Origin: Nocardioides sp. GY 10113
GTDB lineage: Bacteria > Actinomycetota > Actinomycetes > Propionibacteriales > Nocardioidaceae
Assembly: GCF_004919105.1 (NCBI RefSeq)
Contig: NZ_STGK01000013.1
Coordinates: forward strand, 1-64,000
Length of the DNA: 64,000 nucleotides
Reading direction: 5' to 3'
The stretch's first letter is position 1; the number at the start of each line of letters is the position of its first letter. Under the pieces are notes generated by a model. The model made no database searches and was not told the origin of the DNA. It was given only the letters and a program-made list of their open reading frames with translations. Positions 24,288 to 34,258 of this stretch are shown piece by piece. The position numbers and the translations under genes are program-made.

Positions 24288-24794
24288 GTGAGCAACTTCG
24301 CGCGCGCTGGAATGACCGGATCGCCCCTCCGGCTGCAGTTTCCGCAGTCGCTGGCGGTCTACGACGACTACGCCGCCGCGCAGCGCACGGTCGACTATCT
24401 CGCCGACCAGAAGTTCCCGGTGCAGCAGTGCATGATCGTCGGCACCGACCTGAAGCGGATCGAGCGGATCACCGGTCGCCTCACCACCGGCCGGGTCGCC
24501 ATCGGCGGGATCATGTCGGGCCTGTGGATCGGACTGTTCGTCGGCCTGATCTTCAGCCTCTTCACCGAGGAGGGGGTCTTCGCGGTGATCGTCTCGACCA
24601 TGCTGATCGGCGCCGGCTTCGGCGTGATCATGGCGCTCGTCGGCTACGCGATGAGCCGGGGCCGCCGCGACTTCTCCTCGATCACCCAGGTGGTGGCCAC
24701 CCGGTACGAGGTGCTCGTGGAGCACAAGAGCGCGGCGCAGGCCCGCCAGCTGCTGGGCGGCCTGCCCGGCGCGCTTCCGAACCCGTTCGAGTGA
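24288..24794 (+). CDS. General stress protein 17M-like membrane protein
   Basis: 168 aa from a GTG. The N-terminal [37 protein letters not shown] is the YflT/GSP17M ferredoxin-like domain. Two glycine-rich TM helices follow (about 68-90, [20 protein letters not shown], and 95-118), then a basic C-terminal part. Function is unknown; the family is named from a Bacillus stress protein. It is divergent from purS and convergent with purC. A CAGACT hexamer 6 nt before the GTG suggests a leaderless start. Confidence 0.8.
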   Translation: MSNFARAGMTGSPLRLQFPQSLAVYDDYAAAQRTVDYLADQKFPVQQCMIVGTDLKRIERITGRLTTGRVAIGGIMSGLWIGLFVGLIFSLFTEEGVFAVIVSTMLIGAGFGVIMALVGYAMSRGRRDFSSITQVVATRYEVLVEHKSAAQARQLLGGLPGALPNPFE

Positions 24795-24803
24795 CCGGGA
24801 TGC

Positions 24804-25715
<912 letters not shown>

Positions 25716-25721
25716 GGGTCC

Positions 25722-25727
25722 AGCCTA
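25722..25727 (-). promoter_or_regulatory. Leaderless -10 element of purC
   Basis: TAGGCT on the - strand, 6 nt before GTG 25715, the same hexamer and spacing as mhuD and lysK. Confidence 0.6.
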
Positions 25728-25852
25728 GTGACGGCGCGCGGACGCCGCGCGCCGGCTCGACCCGGCGGGGTGAGGGGCGGCGGCAACAGGGCGGCCAGCC
25801 GAATCAGGGGGGTGCCGCCCCGCCAGGCCCCGCGGGGTGGCACAGTGTGGCC

Positions 25853-26215
25853 ATGTTGGAGTCTGCTGAGACGCCCCTGGAAGTTCCCGGTGTCGACCCC
25901 GCGTCGATCGTCTGGGAGGACGAGATCTGGGTCCTCGCTCGCCACGACGCCGGCGACAGGCTGGGGCTCACCCTGCACCACCGCGAGCCGGAGGCCCTCG
26001 GCCAGCTCAGCGACGACCACGCGTCGCAGCTGGGTCGGATCGGCAACCGCCTGGTGCGGATCATCGAGAACCTGCCCGACGCGGGTGCGGTGTCGCTCGG
26101 CCGCAACCCGGACGTGCACGCCAAGCTCTACTTCGAGGTGGCCGACGTCGCGGACGACCGCCTGCACGAGATCGCGGTGAAGCTGTCGAACTGGGGCGGC
26201 AGCGCCCGGGCCTGA
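25853..26215 (+). CDS. Conserved hypothetical protein, possibly HIT-like
   Basis: 120-aa cytoplasmic protein starting at ATG 25853 (a GTG two codons upstream is possible). It runs IVWEDEIWVLARHDAGDRLGLTLHHREPEALGQLSDDHASQLGRIGNRLVRII. The pattern of a Trp-Glu-Asp start, a conserved small beta domain and a late HAKLYFEVADV recalls the HIT superfamily, but the diagnostic HxHxH triad is not present. It is monocistronic, followed by the repeat at 26224. Function not assigned. Confidence 0.7.
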   Translation: MLESAETPLEVPGVDPASIVWEDEIWVLARHDAGDRLGLTLHHREPEALGQLSDDHASQLGRIGNRLVRIIENLPDAGAVSLGRNPDVHAKLYFEVADVADDRLHEIAVKLSNWGGSARA

Positions 26216-26223
26216 CCGGTCCG

Positions 26224-26335
26224 GTGGTTTCGAGGCTCGCTTCGCTCGCACCTCAACCACCCTCGAGGCTCGCTTCGCTCGCACCTCAACCACCCTCGAG
26301 GCTCGCTTCGCTCGCACCTGGGCCACCGACGATCA
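26224..26335. repeat. REP-like repeat, copy 2, three tandem 33-bp units
   Basis: TCGAGGCTCGCTTCGCTCGC units begin at 26230, 26263 and 26296, a 33-bp period without spacers. Each ends in CACCTCAACCACC or a close variant. The core is the same as at 2821 and 60398. It lies between the 120-aa gene and mhuD, and its end adjoins the mhuD promoter. Confidence 0.85.
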
Positions 26336-26336
26336 G

Positions 26337-26342
26337 TAGGCT
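26337..26342 (+). promoter_or_regulatory. Leaderless -10 element of mhuD
   Basis: TAGGCT followed by 6 nt and ATG 26349. No RBS is visible upstream of the ATG. Confidence 0.6.
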
Positions 26343-26348
26343 CACAGC

Positions 26349-26669
26349 ATGTCGGTCGTGAAGATCAACGCCATCTCCGTGCCACCCCAGGCCGGACCCG
26401 AGCTCGAGAAGCGCTTCGCCGCGCGCGCCGGCGCGGTCGAGGGATCGCCCGGCTTCCTCGGGTTCCAGCTGCTCCGGCCCACCGCCGGCGAGGACCGCTA
26501 CTTCGTGGTCACCCACTGGGCCGACGAGGAGTCGTTCGTCGCCTGGCGTGACGGCGACGCACGCGCCGCCCACGCGGCGCCGGAGGGCGAGGCGCCGCGC
26601 AGGCCCGTCTCCACCGGGGCGGACCTGCTGGAGTTCGAGGTCGTCCTCGACGTGAAGCCGACCTCCTGA
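26349..26669 (+). CDS. mhuD: MhuD-like haem-degrading monooxygenase
   Basis: 106-aa ABM-fold enzyme. It resembles Mycobacterium tuberculosis MhuD closely: VVKINAI at the start, KRFAARAGAVEGSPGFLGFQLLRP in the middle, and TGADLLEFEVVLDVKP near the end. Key MhuD residues fall at the same numbers: N7, R26, W66 and haem-ligand H75. It should oxidise haem to mycobilin-type products, releasing iron without carbon monoxide. It is likely part of iron or haem recycling, although no iron-box is evident in front of it. Single-gene transcript. Confidence 0.9.
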   Translation: MSVVKINAISVPPQAGPELEKRFAARAGAVEGSPGFLGFQLLRPTAGEDRYFVVTHWADEESFVAWRDGDARAAHAAPEGEAPRRPVSTGADLLEFEVVLDVKPTS

Positions 26670-26732
26670 GGCTCACCGCAGCATGGCACCGGCGGTAGCG
26701 GGCCGTCCGCCACCGCCGATGCCGCGTCGGCG

Positions 26733-27191
26733 CTACTCGGTCGCGGGCTTGGAGAGGCTGAGCATCGCCCAGCCGACGAGCGCGAAGAGGACGCCCAGCC
26801 CGGCCACGAGCGCCGCGACGCCGAAGGCGACCACGGACGTGAAGAGGCTGGCGCGGAGGAACGACGCGTTCATGACCGTCGGCCGGCGCTCGTCGTCCTG
26901 CGCGAGCTCGGCGTAGGTCTTGCCGTCGGCGATCTCCTCCGCGTGCTTGGCGATGATGTCGGCCTGCGCGTAGGCGCTGAAGGGACCATCGACGTCGTCG
27001 CCACCGAGGAAGTCGGCGTCGTCTGAGACGGTGATCTGCTCGTCGGCGAGCGTGTTGGAGACCATCGCGTAGGTCCCGATGCCCACGACGAAGAAGATCG
27101 CCCCGAGAGCCATCAGGATGATCGCGACGATCTTGACGGTGTTGTTGCCCTTGGTGCCGGCCGGAGCGGCCGGAGTCTGCGGTGCGCTCAT
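26733..27191 (-). CDS. Hypothetical two-helix membrane protein
   Basis: 152 aa from ATG 27191. A Pro/Ala-rich N-terminus, TM1 (about 18-42, VKIVAIILMALGAIFFVVGIGTYAM), a polar extracytoplasmic stretch with Asp/Gly-rich residues (about 45-108), TM2 (about 113-142, TSVVAFGVAALVAGLGVLFALVGWAML), and a short tail. I recognise no known family. The form, a short loop between two helices, is frequent in actinobacteria. Monocistronic. Confidence 0.75.
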   Translation of the reverse strand: MSAPQTPAAPAGTKGNNTVKIVAIILMALGAIFFVVGIGTYAMVSNTLADEQITVSDDADFLGGDDVDGPFSAYAQADIIAKHAEEIADGKTYAELAQDDERRPTVMNASFLRASLFTSVVAFGVAALVAGLGVLFALVGWAMLSLSKPATE

Positions 27192-27319
27192 GAAGCCACC
27201 AAACAGCACCTGACGCGTGGCGGCAAGGGACCAACGGCGTCGAGTTGCGCGGGCTTCTTCGCTAGGACGCCCCGACCCGTCAGTAACTTGCACCCCAGGA
27301 GCCACGCTTGAAACGCGCA

Positions 27320-27352
27320 GAGCGACCCGCCACGTCGCGTGGCGGGCCGCTC
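27320..27352 (-). terminator. Terminator of the liv operon
   Basis: GAGCGaCCCGCCACG pairs with CGTGGCGGGcCGCTC around a 3-nt loop, one mismatch in a 15-bp stem. It is about 30 nt past the stop of the substrate-binding protein. Confidence 0.8.
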
Positions 27353-27383
27353 AGGCGCTCAGTGATCTGCCGTCAGCGGCGGG

Positions 27384-28670
27384 TCACTTCATCAGGTAGC
27401 AGGGCTCGGTGAACTCGTAGGACTCCGCGGTCGGCCCCGTGAACGGCTCCACCGCGACCTTCACCTTGTCCTCCGCCTTCGGGTCGACGGCGTTGAGCTG
27501 GGTGACCCGGACCGCGTCCTCGTTCGGGTCGCCGGCCCAGTTGCCGGTGCCGTCGGGCAGGGTGCCCTCGCTGTCGATGCCGGTCAGGCTGTTGGCCGTC
27601 TCGACCATCCCGTCGCGGGTCAGCGCGTCGTCGTCGATCGCCTTCTCCAGGATCGCCTTCATCACGTAGCCGCTGCCGTAGCCGATCGCGTACCAGTCGT
27701 TGGGCGCCATGTCGCCGGCGGACTCGCGCATCTTCTCCTGGCCCGGGGTGTCGGCGTTCCAGGTCGGGAACGACGTCGCCTGCATGTAGAGCGCCTCGAT
27801 CGCCGGACCCGCCGGGGAGTCGACGATCGCGGTGTTCCAGGTCGGGATGGAGCCCACGAACCGGCCGGTGAAGCCCTTCTGCGCCGCACCTCCGATCACG
27901 GTGGCGACCTCGAGCGGACCGGTGGAGATGATCACGAAGTCCGGCTTCGCCTTGAGCAGCGCGCCGACGGCCGCGGACTGGTCGTCACCCCCGTCGACGG
28001 TGCCGGTGGTGATGTCGGTGAACTTCAGGCCCCGCTCCTCCGCGGCGATCCGCGCGCCGACCATCGCGTCGTCGCCGTAGTCACCGGGGAAGTGGACCGC
28101 AGCGATGGACTTCGCACCCTGGTCGGCGGCGTAGTCGACGACGTTCATCGCCTCGGCGCAGTAGCTGGTGCCGACCTCGATCGCGACGTCCTCCCAGATC
28201 CAGTTCGAGCCCAGCGACGCCGGGCCGACCAGGATCGACTCGCTCTTGGCGTCCTCGAGGATCGCGTTGGTCTGGGCGGTGCCCAGGGACTGGGCGACCG
28301 CGAGCACGTCGTCCTTGATCTCGTTGAAGAGCTCGGCGTGCTTCTCCGGGTCGTAGCCGGTGTCCTTGACGTACTCGGTCACGTTGACCTCGTAGTCGCC
28401 GATCCCGCCGGCCTCGTTGATGCCGTCCCAGAACGCCTTCTGCCCAGCGGTGAACGGCTCACCGACCCCCTTGAAGACACCAGTGAGGTCGGTGAGGGTG
28501 CCGAGGTAGATGCAGCCCTTGCTGTCGTCCACGGCGTCCGGACACGCCTCGTCGGTGACGCCGGGCGCGGACCCGGCCGAGCTGTCGTCGTCACGGCCGC
28601 ATCCGGAGACGGCCAGGGTCAGGGTCAGGGCAGTGGCGAGCGCGCCCAGACTTCTCGACCTTCGGATCAC
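27384..28670 (-). CDS. LivK-type substrate-binding lipoprotein
   Basis: 428-aa periplasmic-binding-fold lipoprotein (type I, Leu/Ile/Val or amide family). Signal peptide with lipobox VSGC, cysteine 24. An acidic linker and the binding lobes follow (YLGTLTDLTGVFKGVGEPFTAGQKAFWDGINEAGGIGDYEV). GTG 28670 is preceded by AGGAGG at an ideal distance. It is the last gene of the liv operon, so the receptor is made from the 3' end of the same message. The ligand cannot be read from the sequence; such proteins bind branched amino acids, amides, urea, aromatic acids or short organic acids. Confidence 0.9.
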   Translation of the reverse strand: MIRRSRSLGALATALTLTLAVSGCGRDDDSSAGSAPGVTDEACPDAVDDSKGCIYLGTLTDLTGVFKGVGEPFTAGQKAFWDGINEAGGIGDYEVNVTEYVKDTGYDPEKHAELFNEIKDDVLAVAQSLGTAQTNAILEDAKSESILVGPASLGSNWIWEDVAIEVGTSYCAEAMNVVDYAADQGAKSIAAVHFPGDYGDDAMVGARIAAEERGLKFTDITTGTVDGGDDQSAAVGALLKAKPDFVIISTGPLEVATVIGGAAQKGFTGRFVGSIPTWNTAIVDSPAGPAIEALYMQATSFPTWNADTPGQEKMRESAGDMAPNDWYAIGYGSGYVMKAILEKAIDDDALTRDGMVETANSLTGIDSEGTLPDGTGNWAGDPNEDAVRVTQLNAVDPKAEDKVKVAVEPFTGPTAESYEFTEPCYLMK

Positions 28671-28708
28671 GGTTCCTCCTGGTTTTCCTTGTGTGGGTCG
28701 ACCCCGTC

Positions 28709-29833
28709 TCAGTAGGAGAAGGGGAAGCTCTTCCAATAGGTGCGGACGCGGTGCCAGATCCCGAAGAGTCCGCGGGGCTCGAAGAGCAGGAACGCGACGA
28801 TCAGCACGCCGTAGGCCACCTGCTCGAACTCGAAGATGTTGGGGTGCTCGCTGGCCGAGCTGGACAGGAAGGGCAGGTACGCCGGCAGCTCGCTGGCGAA
28901 CCTGGGGAGCATCGCGATGAGCAGCGCACCCATGATCGTGCCGCTCACCGTGGCGACGCCGCCGATCAGCACGATGGCGATGAACTGCACCGACATCAGC
29001 AGGTTGAACGACTCCGGCGAGATGTGGCCGCTGGCCGAGAACATCAGCGCGCCCGCGATCCCGGCGTAGAACGCCGAGAGCGTGAACGCCACCAGCTTGT
29101 AGCGGGTCAGGCCGACGCCCATCACGCCAGCAGCCACGTCGCGGTCCCGGATCGCCGCGAAGGCACGGCCCACGCGCGACCGCGCGATGTTGCGGGCGGC
29201 CACCGCCGCCACCACCAGGATCGCGAGGAACAGCCAGTACAGCTTCTGCTCGTCGGTGTAGCCGCCCTGGAAGCCGTTGTCCGCGGCGAAGTCGATGCCG
29301 AGCAGCGACGGCTCCGCCGCCCGCCGACCGACGCCCTGACCACCGGTCAGGTCGGTCCACTCGAAGAAGACGTACTGGCCGATGAAGACCAGCCCGAGCG
29401 TGACCACGGCCAGGTAGAGGCCGCGCAGCCGGATCGCCAGCGGCGCCACCAGGGCGCCGAAGAGCGCGGAGACGACGCCGGCGCCCAGCAGCCACACGGG
29501 CGTCGAGTCGATGCCGAAGCCGAGGTAGCGACCGTCCGGGTCCCCCGCCATCGCGGCGGCGGTGTAGGCGCCGACGCCCACGAAGAAGGCGTGCCCGAGG
29601 GAGACCTGCCCGGCGTACCCGGTGAGCAGGTTGAGGCCGAGCGCTCCGATCGCCAGCACGAGGCCGGAGCCGAGGATCACCAGCAGGTCGTCGGAGAGCG
29701 TCAGCGGGAGCAGGGCGGCGACCAGCAGGATCGCGCCCACCCCGACCATCTTGGAGCGGGTGTTGAGCAGCGCCATGTCCTGGCGGTAGCTCGTGTAGAG
29801 CTCGGGGCGACCGAACCGCGTCATGGTCGTCAT
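28709..29833 (-). CDS. livM: Branched-chain-type ABC permease LivM
   Basis: 374 aa, about ten TM helices. LGLNLLTGYAGQVSLGHAFFVGVGAYTAA is the family signature. RSRVGRAFAAIRDRDVAAGVMGV is the coupling EAA-like loop. The C-terminal 60 residues (IFEFEQVAYGVLIVAFLLFEPRGLFGIW) are typical. Pairs with LivH. It overlaps livH by 4 nt (ATGA). Confidence 0.93.
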   Translation of the reverse strand: MTTMTRFGRPELYTSYRQDMALLNTRSKMVGVGAILLVAALLPLTLSDDLLVILGSGLVLAIGALGLNLLTGYAGQVSLGHAFFVGVGAYTAAAMAGDPDGRYLGFGIDSTPVWLLGAGVVSALFGALVAPLAIRLRGLYLAVVTLGLVFIGQYVFFEWTDLTGGQGVGRRAAEPSLLGIDFAADNGFQGGYTDEQKLYWLFLAILVVAAVAARNIARSRVGRAFAAIRDRDVAAGVMGVGLTRYKLVAFTLSAFYAGIAGALMFSASGHISPESFNLLMSVQFIAIVLIGGVATVSGTIMGALLIAMLPRFASELPAYLPFLSSSASEHPNIFEFEQVAYGVLIVAFLLFEPRGLFGIWHRVRTYWKSFPFSY

Positions 29834-30717
29834 ACCCGCTCCACCTCCTTGGTGCCGAAGAGGCCGTACGGTCTGACGAGCAGCACCAGCACCATCACCA
29901 GGTACGGCGTGATCGAGCCGAGGTTGGTGTCCAGGTAGGGGAACCACTCGCGGTGGTAGGCGACCACGATCTGCTGGGTGACGCCGATGATCAGGCCACC
30001 GAGGACGGCCCCGCCCAGGGAGTCCAGGCCGCCGAGGATGATCACCGGCAGCGCGGCCAGCGCGACCAGCCACAGGTTCTGGTCCATCTGGCGTCCCGCC
30101 GCGGCGAAGACACCGGCGATCGCGGCCAGCGCGCCGGCCAGCGCCCAGGAGACCGCGAAGACGGTGCCGACGCTGACGCCCTGCGCCATCGCGGCCTCCT
30201 GGTCCAGCGCGGAGGCGCGCATCGCCAGGCCGATCGGGGTCCACTGGAAGAACGCGAAGAGCGCCGAGACGAGGATCGCGGTCACCACGACCGCGGCGAT
30301 GTCCCGCTGCTCCACCGTGATCCCGAAGACGTCGACCGTCTTCAGGCCCCACGGGTCGCCGACCTGGCGCGGGTCGCGGCCGATGAAGGCGCCGGCGACC
30401 ACGCGGACGATCACGTCGATGCCGATCGTGATGATCGCGATCACGAAGACCTGCTTGCCGACCATCGGCCGGATCGCGACCCGCTCCACGACCAGCGCCA
30501 CGCCGGCGATGGCGATCGCACCGACGACCACCGCGGGCCAGAACCCGATCGAGGGCGACAGGTAGGAGACCAGCACCGCGCCGGCGAACATGAAGGCCGG
30601 CTGGGCGAAGCTGATCACCCGCATCGCCTTGTAGATGATCACGAAGCCCAGGGCGAGCAGGGAGTAGACGGCACCGCGACCGGCACCGCCGGCGACGGCC
30701 TCGAGGAACTCGGTCAC
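29830..30717 (-). CDS. livH: Branched-chain-type ABC permease LivH
   Basis: 295 aa, seven to eight TM helices. The N-terminus (GAVYSLLALGFVIIYKAMRVISFAQPAFMFAGA) and the internal RASALDQEAAMAQGVSVGTVFAVSWALAGALAAIAGV are LivH hallmarks, as is the C-terminal LLVRPYGLFGTK. GTG start overlapping the upstream ligase stop. Confidence 0.93.
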   Translation of the reverse strand: MTEFLEAVAGGAGRGAVYSLLALGFVIIYKAMRVISFAQPAFMFAGAVLVSYLSPSIGFWPAVVVGAIAIAGVALVVERVAIRPMVGKQVFVIAIITIGIDVIVRVVAGAFIGRDPRQVGDPWGLKTVDVFGITVEQRDIAAVVVTAILVSALFAFFQWTPIGLAMRASALDQEAAMAQGVSVGTVFAVSWALAGALAAIAGVFAAAGRQMDQNLWLVALAALPVIILGGLDSLGGAVLGGLIIGVTQQIVVAYHREWFPYLDTNLGSITPYLVMVLVLLVRPYGLFGTKEVERV

Positions 30718-32570
30718 GCGGCACCTCCGAGGTACATCGACTCGACCAGGTCGTGGAACATCGCGTCGATCGCGGACCTCTTCACCTTCTGGGTCGCCGT
30801 CAGCTCGCCGTCCTCGTGGTCCAGCTCCTTGGGCAGCAGCGCGAACCGCTTGATCTGCTCGACCCGGTTGAACCGGGTGTTCACCTCGTCGACCACGCCC
30901 TGGACCAGCTGGAGCACCTCCGGCTTCTCGGTCAGGTCGCGGTAGGTCGTGAACCCGATCTGCCGCTGCTGCGCCCAGTCGCCGACGGTGTCCAGCTCGA
31001 CGCCGATCAGCGCGGTCAGGTACTTGCGACCGTCGCCGATCACGACGGCCTCCTTGATGTACGGCGAGGCCTTGAGCGCGTTCTCGATCTCCGACGGCGC
31101 GACGTTCTTGCCGCCCGCGGTGATGATGATGTCCTTCATCCGGTCGGTGATCCGCAGGTGCGTGCCCTCGACCCACTCCCCGACGTCGCCGGTGTGCAGC
31201 CAGCCGTCCGGTGTCTTGGCGCGGGCGGTGGCCTCCGGGTCGTTCCAGTAGCCGGCGAAGACCGCGTCGTGCCGGGTCAGGATCTCCCCGGTGCCCTCGT
31301 CGAGCTTGAGCTCGATCCCGTTGTGGGCCTCGCCTACCGTGCCCAGCCGGACGCGGCCGGGACGGTTGGCGGTCGCGATGGCGGTGTTCTCCGTCATCCC
31401 GTAGACCTCGTGCATCGGCACGCCGATGCCCATGAAGAACTGCAGCACCTCGGGGGCGATCGGCGCCGCGCCGCTGCTCGCGTGCCGGACCCGGCGCAGG
31501 CCGAGCCGGTCGCGCAGCGCGCGGTAGAAGAACACCCACCCGATCGCGTAGCGGATCCGCGTCGAGAGCGTGTGCCGTCCGCCGTTGGCGGCCAGCGTGG
31601 TGCCCAGCGCGTCGGCCCGGCGCAGCCAGAACCGGGCGTAGCGCCGCTTGGCCGGGGTCGCGGAGTCGAGCTTGATCCGCGCGGTGGCCAGCAGCTTCTC
31701 CCAGATCCGGGGAACCGCGAAGAACAGCGTCGGCTGCACCTCGCGCAGGTTCTGCGGGACCGTCTCGATCGACTCGGCGAAGTTGACCTGGGTGCCGGCG
31801 CCCGCGTTGTACCAGGAGGTCAGCACCCGCTCGGCGACGTGGCACAGCGGGAGGTAGGAGAGCGTCATGTCCTTCGGACCCGGCGGCGGGTCCGCGAACG
31901 GGCTGTTCACCAGCACCGTCTCCAGCGCGAACTCCGCGTTGCGGTGGGTCAGCATCGCGCCCTTGGGCGGGCCGGTGGTGCCCGAGGTGTAGACGAGGGT
32001 GATGACCTCGTCGGGCTCCGCCGCCTCGATCAGCGCCTCGACCGCGCCCGGGTGCTCGGCCCGGTGGCCGCGGCCGATCTCGACCAGCCGGTCCCACGAC
32101 ATCAGCCGCGGGTCGTCGTAGTCGCGCAGCCCGCGCTGCTCGACGTACACGATCTGCTGGAGGTCGGGCAGGGAGCCCACCTCCAGCACCTTGTCCACCT
32201 GCTCCTGGTCCTCGGCCAGGTGCAGGCGAGCGCCGCTGTGGCCGAGCATGTACTCGGTCTCGGCCGACGGGTTGGTCGGGTAGAGCCCGACGGTGGCGCC
32301 GCGGACGGCGACGCAGGCCATGTCCAGGATCAGCCACTCCGGGCGGTTCTCGCTCTGGATCGCGACCCGGTCGCCGGGCTGGACCCCGAGCGCCAGCAGC
32401 GCGTGGCCGACGTCGAGGATCGACTGCCAGTAGTCGGCCCAGGTGATCTCGTGCCAGATCCCGAGCCGCTTCTCGCGCATCGCGACGCCCTTGGGCATCG
32501 TGTGGGCGCGGTCGCGGATCCGGGTGACCAGGGTGTGGGCGGTGGCGCGGGGCTCGGTCGCGGTGCTCAT
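30714..32570 (-). CDS. Long-chain acyl-CoA synthetase-type AMP-forming ligase
   Basis: 618-aa ANL-superfamily ligase that adenylates a carboxylic acid and loads it on CoA. P-loop YTSGTTGPPKGAM, A5 motif VYGMTENTA, A7 GWLHTGDVG, A8 RITDRMKDIIITAGGKNVAPSEIEN, and the C-terminal lysine region. Length and motif style match FAA1/FadD15-type long-chain or bulky-acid ligases. It is inserted between livG and livH with 4-nt overlaps on each side, so it is made together with the transporter and probably activates what the transporter brings in. The substrate is not known. Confidence 0.92.
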   Translation of the reverse strand: MSTATEPRATAHTLVTRIRDRAHTMPKGVAMREKRLGIWHEITWADYWQSILDVGHALLALGVQPGDRVAIQSENRPEWLILDMACVAVRGATVGLYPTNPSAETEYMLGHSGARLHLAEDQEQVDKVLEVGSLPDLQQIVYVEQRGLRDYDDPRLMSWDRLVEIGRGHRAEHPGAVEALIEAAEPDEVITLVYTSGTTGPPKGAMLTHRNAEFALETVLVNSPFADPPPGPKDMTLSYLPLCHVAERVLTSWYNAGAGTQVNFAESIETVPQNLREVQPTLFFAVPRIWEKLLATARIKLDSATPAKRRYARFWLRRADALGTTLAANGGRHTLSTRIRYAIGWVFFYRALRDRLGLRRVRHASSGAAPIAPEVLQFFMGIGVPMHEVYGMTENTAIATANRPGRVRLGTVGEAHNGIELKLDEGTGEILTRHDAVFAGYWNDPEATARAKTPDGWLHTGDVGEWVEGTHLRITDRMKDIIITAGGKNVAPSEIENALKASPYIKEAVVIGDGRKYLTALIGVELDTVGDWAQQRQIGFTTYRDLTEKPEVLQLVQGVVDEVNTRFNRVEQIKRFALLPKELDHEDGELTATQKVKRSAIDAMFHDLVESMYLGGAA

Positions 32571-33457
32571 GCCAGGGCTCCCTCGTTCTCGGCGTCGTCC
32601 TGGCCCCCGGGCCCGGACCCACCCTCCGCGCCTCTGCCGGCGTCCGGGTCGTCGCCGTCCCCGCCGAGGTAGGCGCGGATCACGTCGGGGTTGCTCTGCA
32701 CCTCGGCGGGACGCCCGGTCGCGACCGGGGTGCCGAAGTCGACGACCATCACCCGGTCGGCGATGTCCATGACCAGGCCCATGTCGTGCTCGACCATGAT
32801 CATCGGGATCTTCAGCTCCTCGCGGATGTCGAGGATGTAGCGGGCCATGTCCTCGGTCTCCTCGAGGTTCATGCCGGCGACGGGCTCGTCGAGCAGCAGG
32901 AGCCGCGGCTCCATGGCCAGCGCCCGGCCGAGCTCCACGCGCTTCTGCACGCCGTACGGCAGCAGGCCGACCGGCATCTTGCGCCACTGCTCGAGCTCTA
33001 GGAAGTCGACGATCTCCTCGACCCGCTCGCGGTGCCGCAGCTCCTCGTTGCGGGCGCGCCCCCACCAGGCGATGGCGGCCAGCGTGCCGTAGCGGATGTG
33101 CTGGTGGCGGCCCAGCATCAGGTTGTCGAGAACGGTCAGGTTCGAGAACAGCTCGATGTTCTGGAACGTGCGCGCCATGCCCAGCCGGGCGATGGCCGGC
33201 GGCTTCATGCCGAGGATGTCGGTGCCGTGCAGCGCGACCCGGCCGCGCTGGGGGCGGTAGACGCCGGAGAGGACGTTGAAGATGCTCGTCTTGCCGGCGC
33301 CGTTGGGGCCGATGACGGCGAACAGCTCGCCCTCGTCGACGGTGAAGCTGACGCCGTTGACGGCCGTGACCGCGCCGAACGAGAGGTGGACGTCGTCGAA
33401 CTCCAGCACCGGCTTGCCGGACGGGGTGCTCGGCTGGCTGCTCGCCTGCGCGCTCAT
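32567..33457 (-). CDS. livG: ABC transporter ATPase LivG
   Basis: 296 aa. Walker A GPNGAGKTS, the LivG-type signature LLPYGVQKRVELGRALAMEP, Walker B LLLLDEPVAGMN and switch His in MVEHDMGLVM. The last 35 residues are Asp/Gly/Glu-rich and extra to the family. ATG 33457 overlaps the livF stop (ATGA); a GTG three codons upstream is less likely. Confidence 0.94.
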   Translation of the reverse strand: MSAQASSQPSTPSGKPVLEFDDVHLSFGAVTAVNGVSFTVDEGELFAVIGPNGAGKTSIFNVLSGVYRPQRGRVALHGTDILGMKPPAIARLGMARTFQNIELFSNLTVLDNLMLGRHQHIRYGTLAAIAWWGRARNEELRHRERVEEIVDFLELEQWRKMPVGLLPYGVQKRVELGRALAMEPRLLLLDEPVAGMNLEETEDMARYILDIREELKIPMIMVEHDMGLVMDIADRVMVVDFGTPVATGRPAEVQSNPDVIRAYLGGDGDDPDAGRGAEGGSGPGGQDDAENEGALA

Positions 33458-34242
33458 GCCGCCCACCGCTTCCGGCGCCGGTAGTGCTTGACGGACCGGA
33501 AGGACTTGGCGGCCTCGCCCTCGGCGCCCAGGCCGAGGTAGAACTCACGGATCTCCGCGTCGTCGCGCAGCTCGGCGGCCGAGCGGTCCATCACGATCCG
33601 GCCGTTCTCCACGACGTAGCCGTGGTGGGCGATCGCGAGCGCCATCGAGGCGTTCTGCTCCACCAGCAGGATGCCGGTGCCCTGCTCGTTGATCTCCACG
33701 ATGATGTCGCGGATCTGGTCGACGATCTTGGGCGCGAGGCCCAGGGACGGCTCGTCCAGGAGCAGGTAGCGCGGGTCGGACATCAGCGCGCGACCGATCG
33801 CCAGCATCTGCTGCTCGCCACCCGAGAGCAGCCCGGCCTGGCCGTCGCGACGGTCGCGGAGCACCGGGAACAGGCCGTAGACGCGCTCGGTGTTGGCCTT
33901 CAGGTTGCTGCGGTCGGCGTACGCCCCGACGCGCAGGTTCTCCTCGACGCTCAGCTCCTTGAAGACCCGCCGGCCCTCCAGGACGTGCTTGATGCCGCGC
34001 CGGGCCAGCGCCGACGGGCGCAGCTGCCCGACCGACTCCCCGTCGAGGGTGACCATCCCCTTGCGGATCTCGCCGTCGTGGATGTCGAGCAGCCCCGAGA
34101 GCGAGCGCAGCAGCGTCGACTTGCCACCGCCGTTCGCGCCCAGCAGCGCGACGATCTTGCCGTCCGGTACCTCCAGGCTCACGCCCCTCAGCGCGAGCAC
34201 CACGTCGTCGTAGACCACTTCCAGGTTCTGTACTGCCAGCAC
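33454..34242 (-). CDS. livF: ABC transporter ATPase LivF
   Basis: 262 aa. Walker A GANGGGKST, signature LLSGGEQQMLAIGRAL, Walker B YLLLDEPSLGLAP and switch region LLVEQNASMALAI. The C-terminus is basic (SVKHYRRRKRWAA) and longer than usual. GTG 34242 is the first start of the operon, after GGAGGG and a CRP-like site. Confidence 0.94.
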   Translation of the reverse strand: MLAVQNLEVVYDDVVLALRGVSLEVPDGKIVALLGANGGGKSTLLRSLSGLLDIHDGEIRKGMVTLDGESVGQLRPSALARRGIKHVLEGRRVFKELSVEENLRVGAYADRSNLKANTERVYGLFPVLRDRRDGQAGLLSGGEQQMLAIGRALMSDPRYLLLDEPSLGLAPKIVDQIRDIIVEINEQGTGILLVEQNASMALAIAHHGYVVENGRIVMDRSAAELRDDAEIREFYLGLGAEGEAAKSFRSVKHYRRRKRWAA

Positions 34243-34258
34243 GCGGGCCCTCCCCTTG

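Noticed and set aside
25853..26215. Calling the 120-aa protein a HIT hydrolase
   Set aside because: The HxHxH catalytic triad is absent, so only a possible fold similarity is stated.
26224..26335. Three regular 33-bp repeats, considered as a CRISPR array
   Set aside because: The units abut with no unique spacers, and the same sequence occurs elsewhere as an intergenic palindrome.
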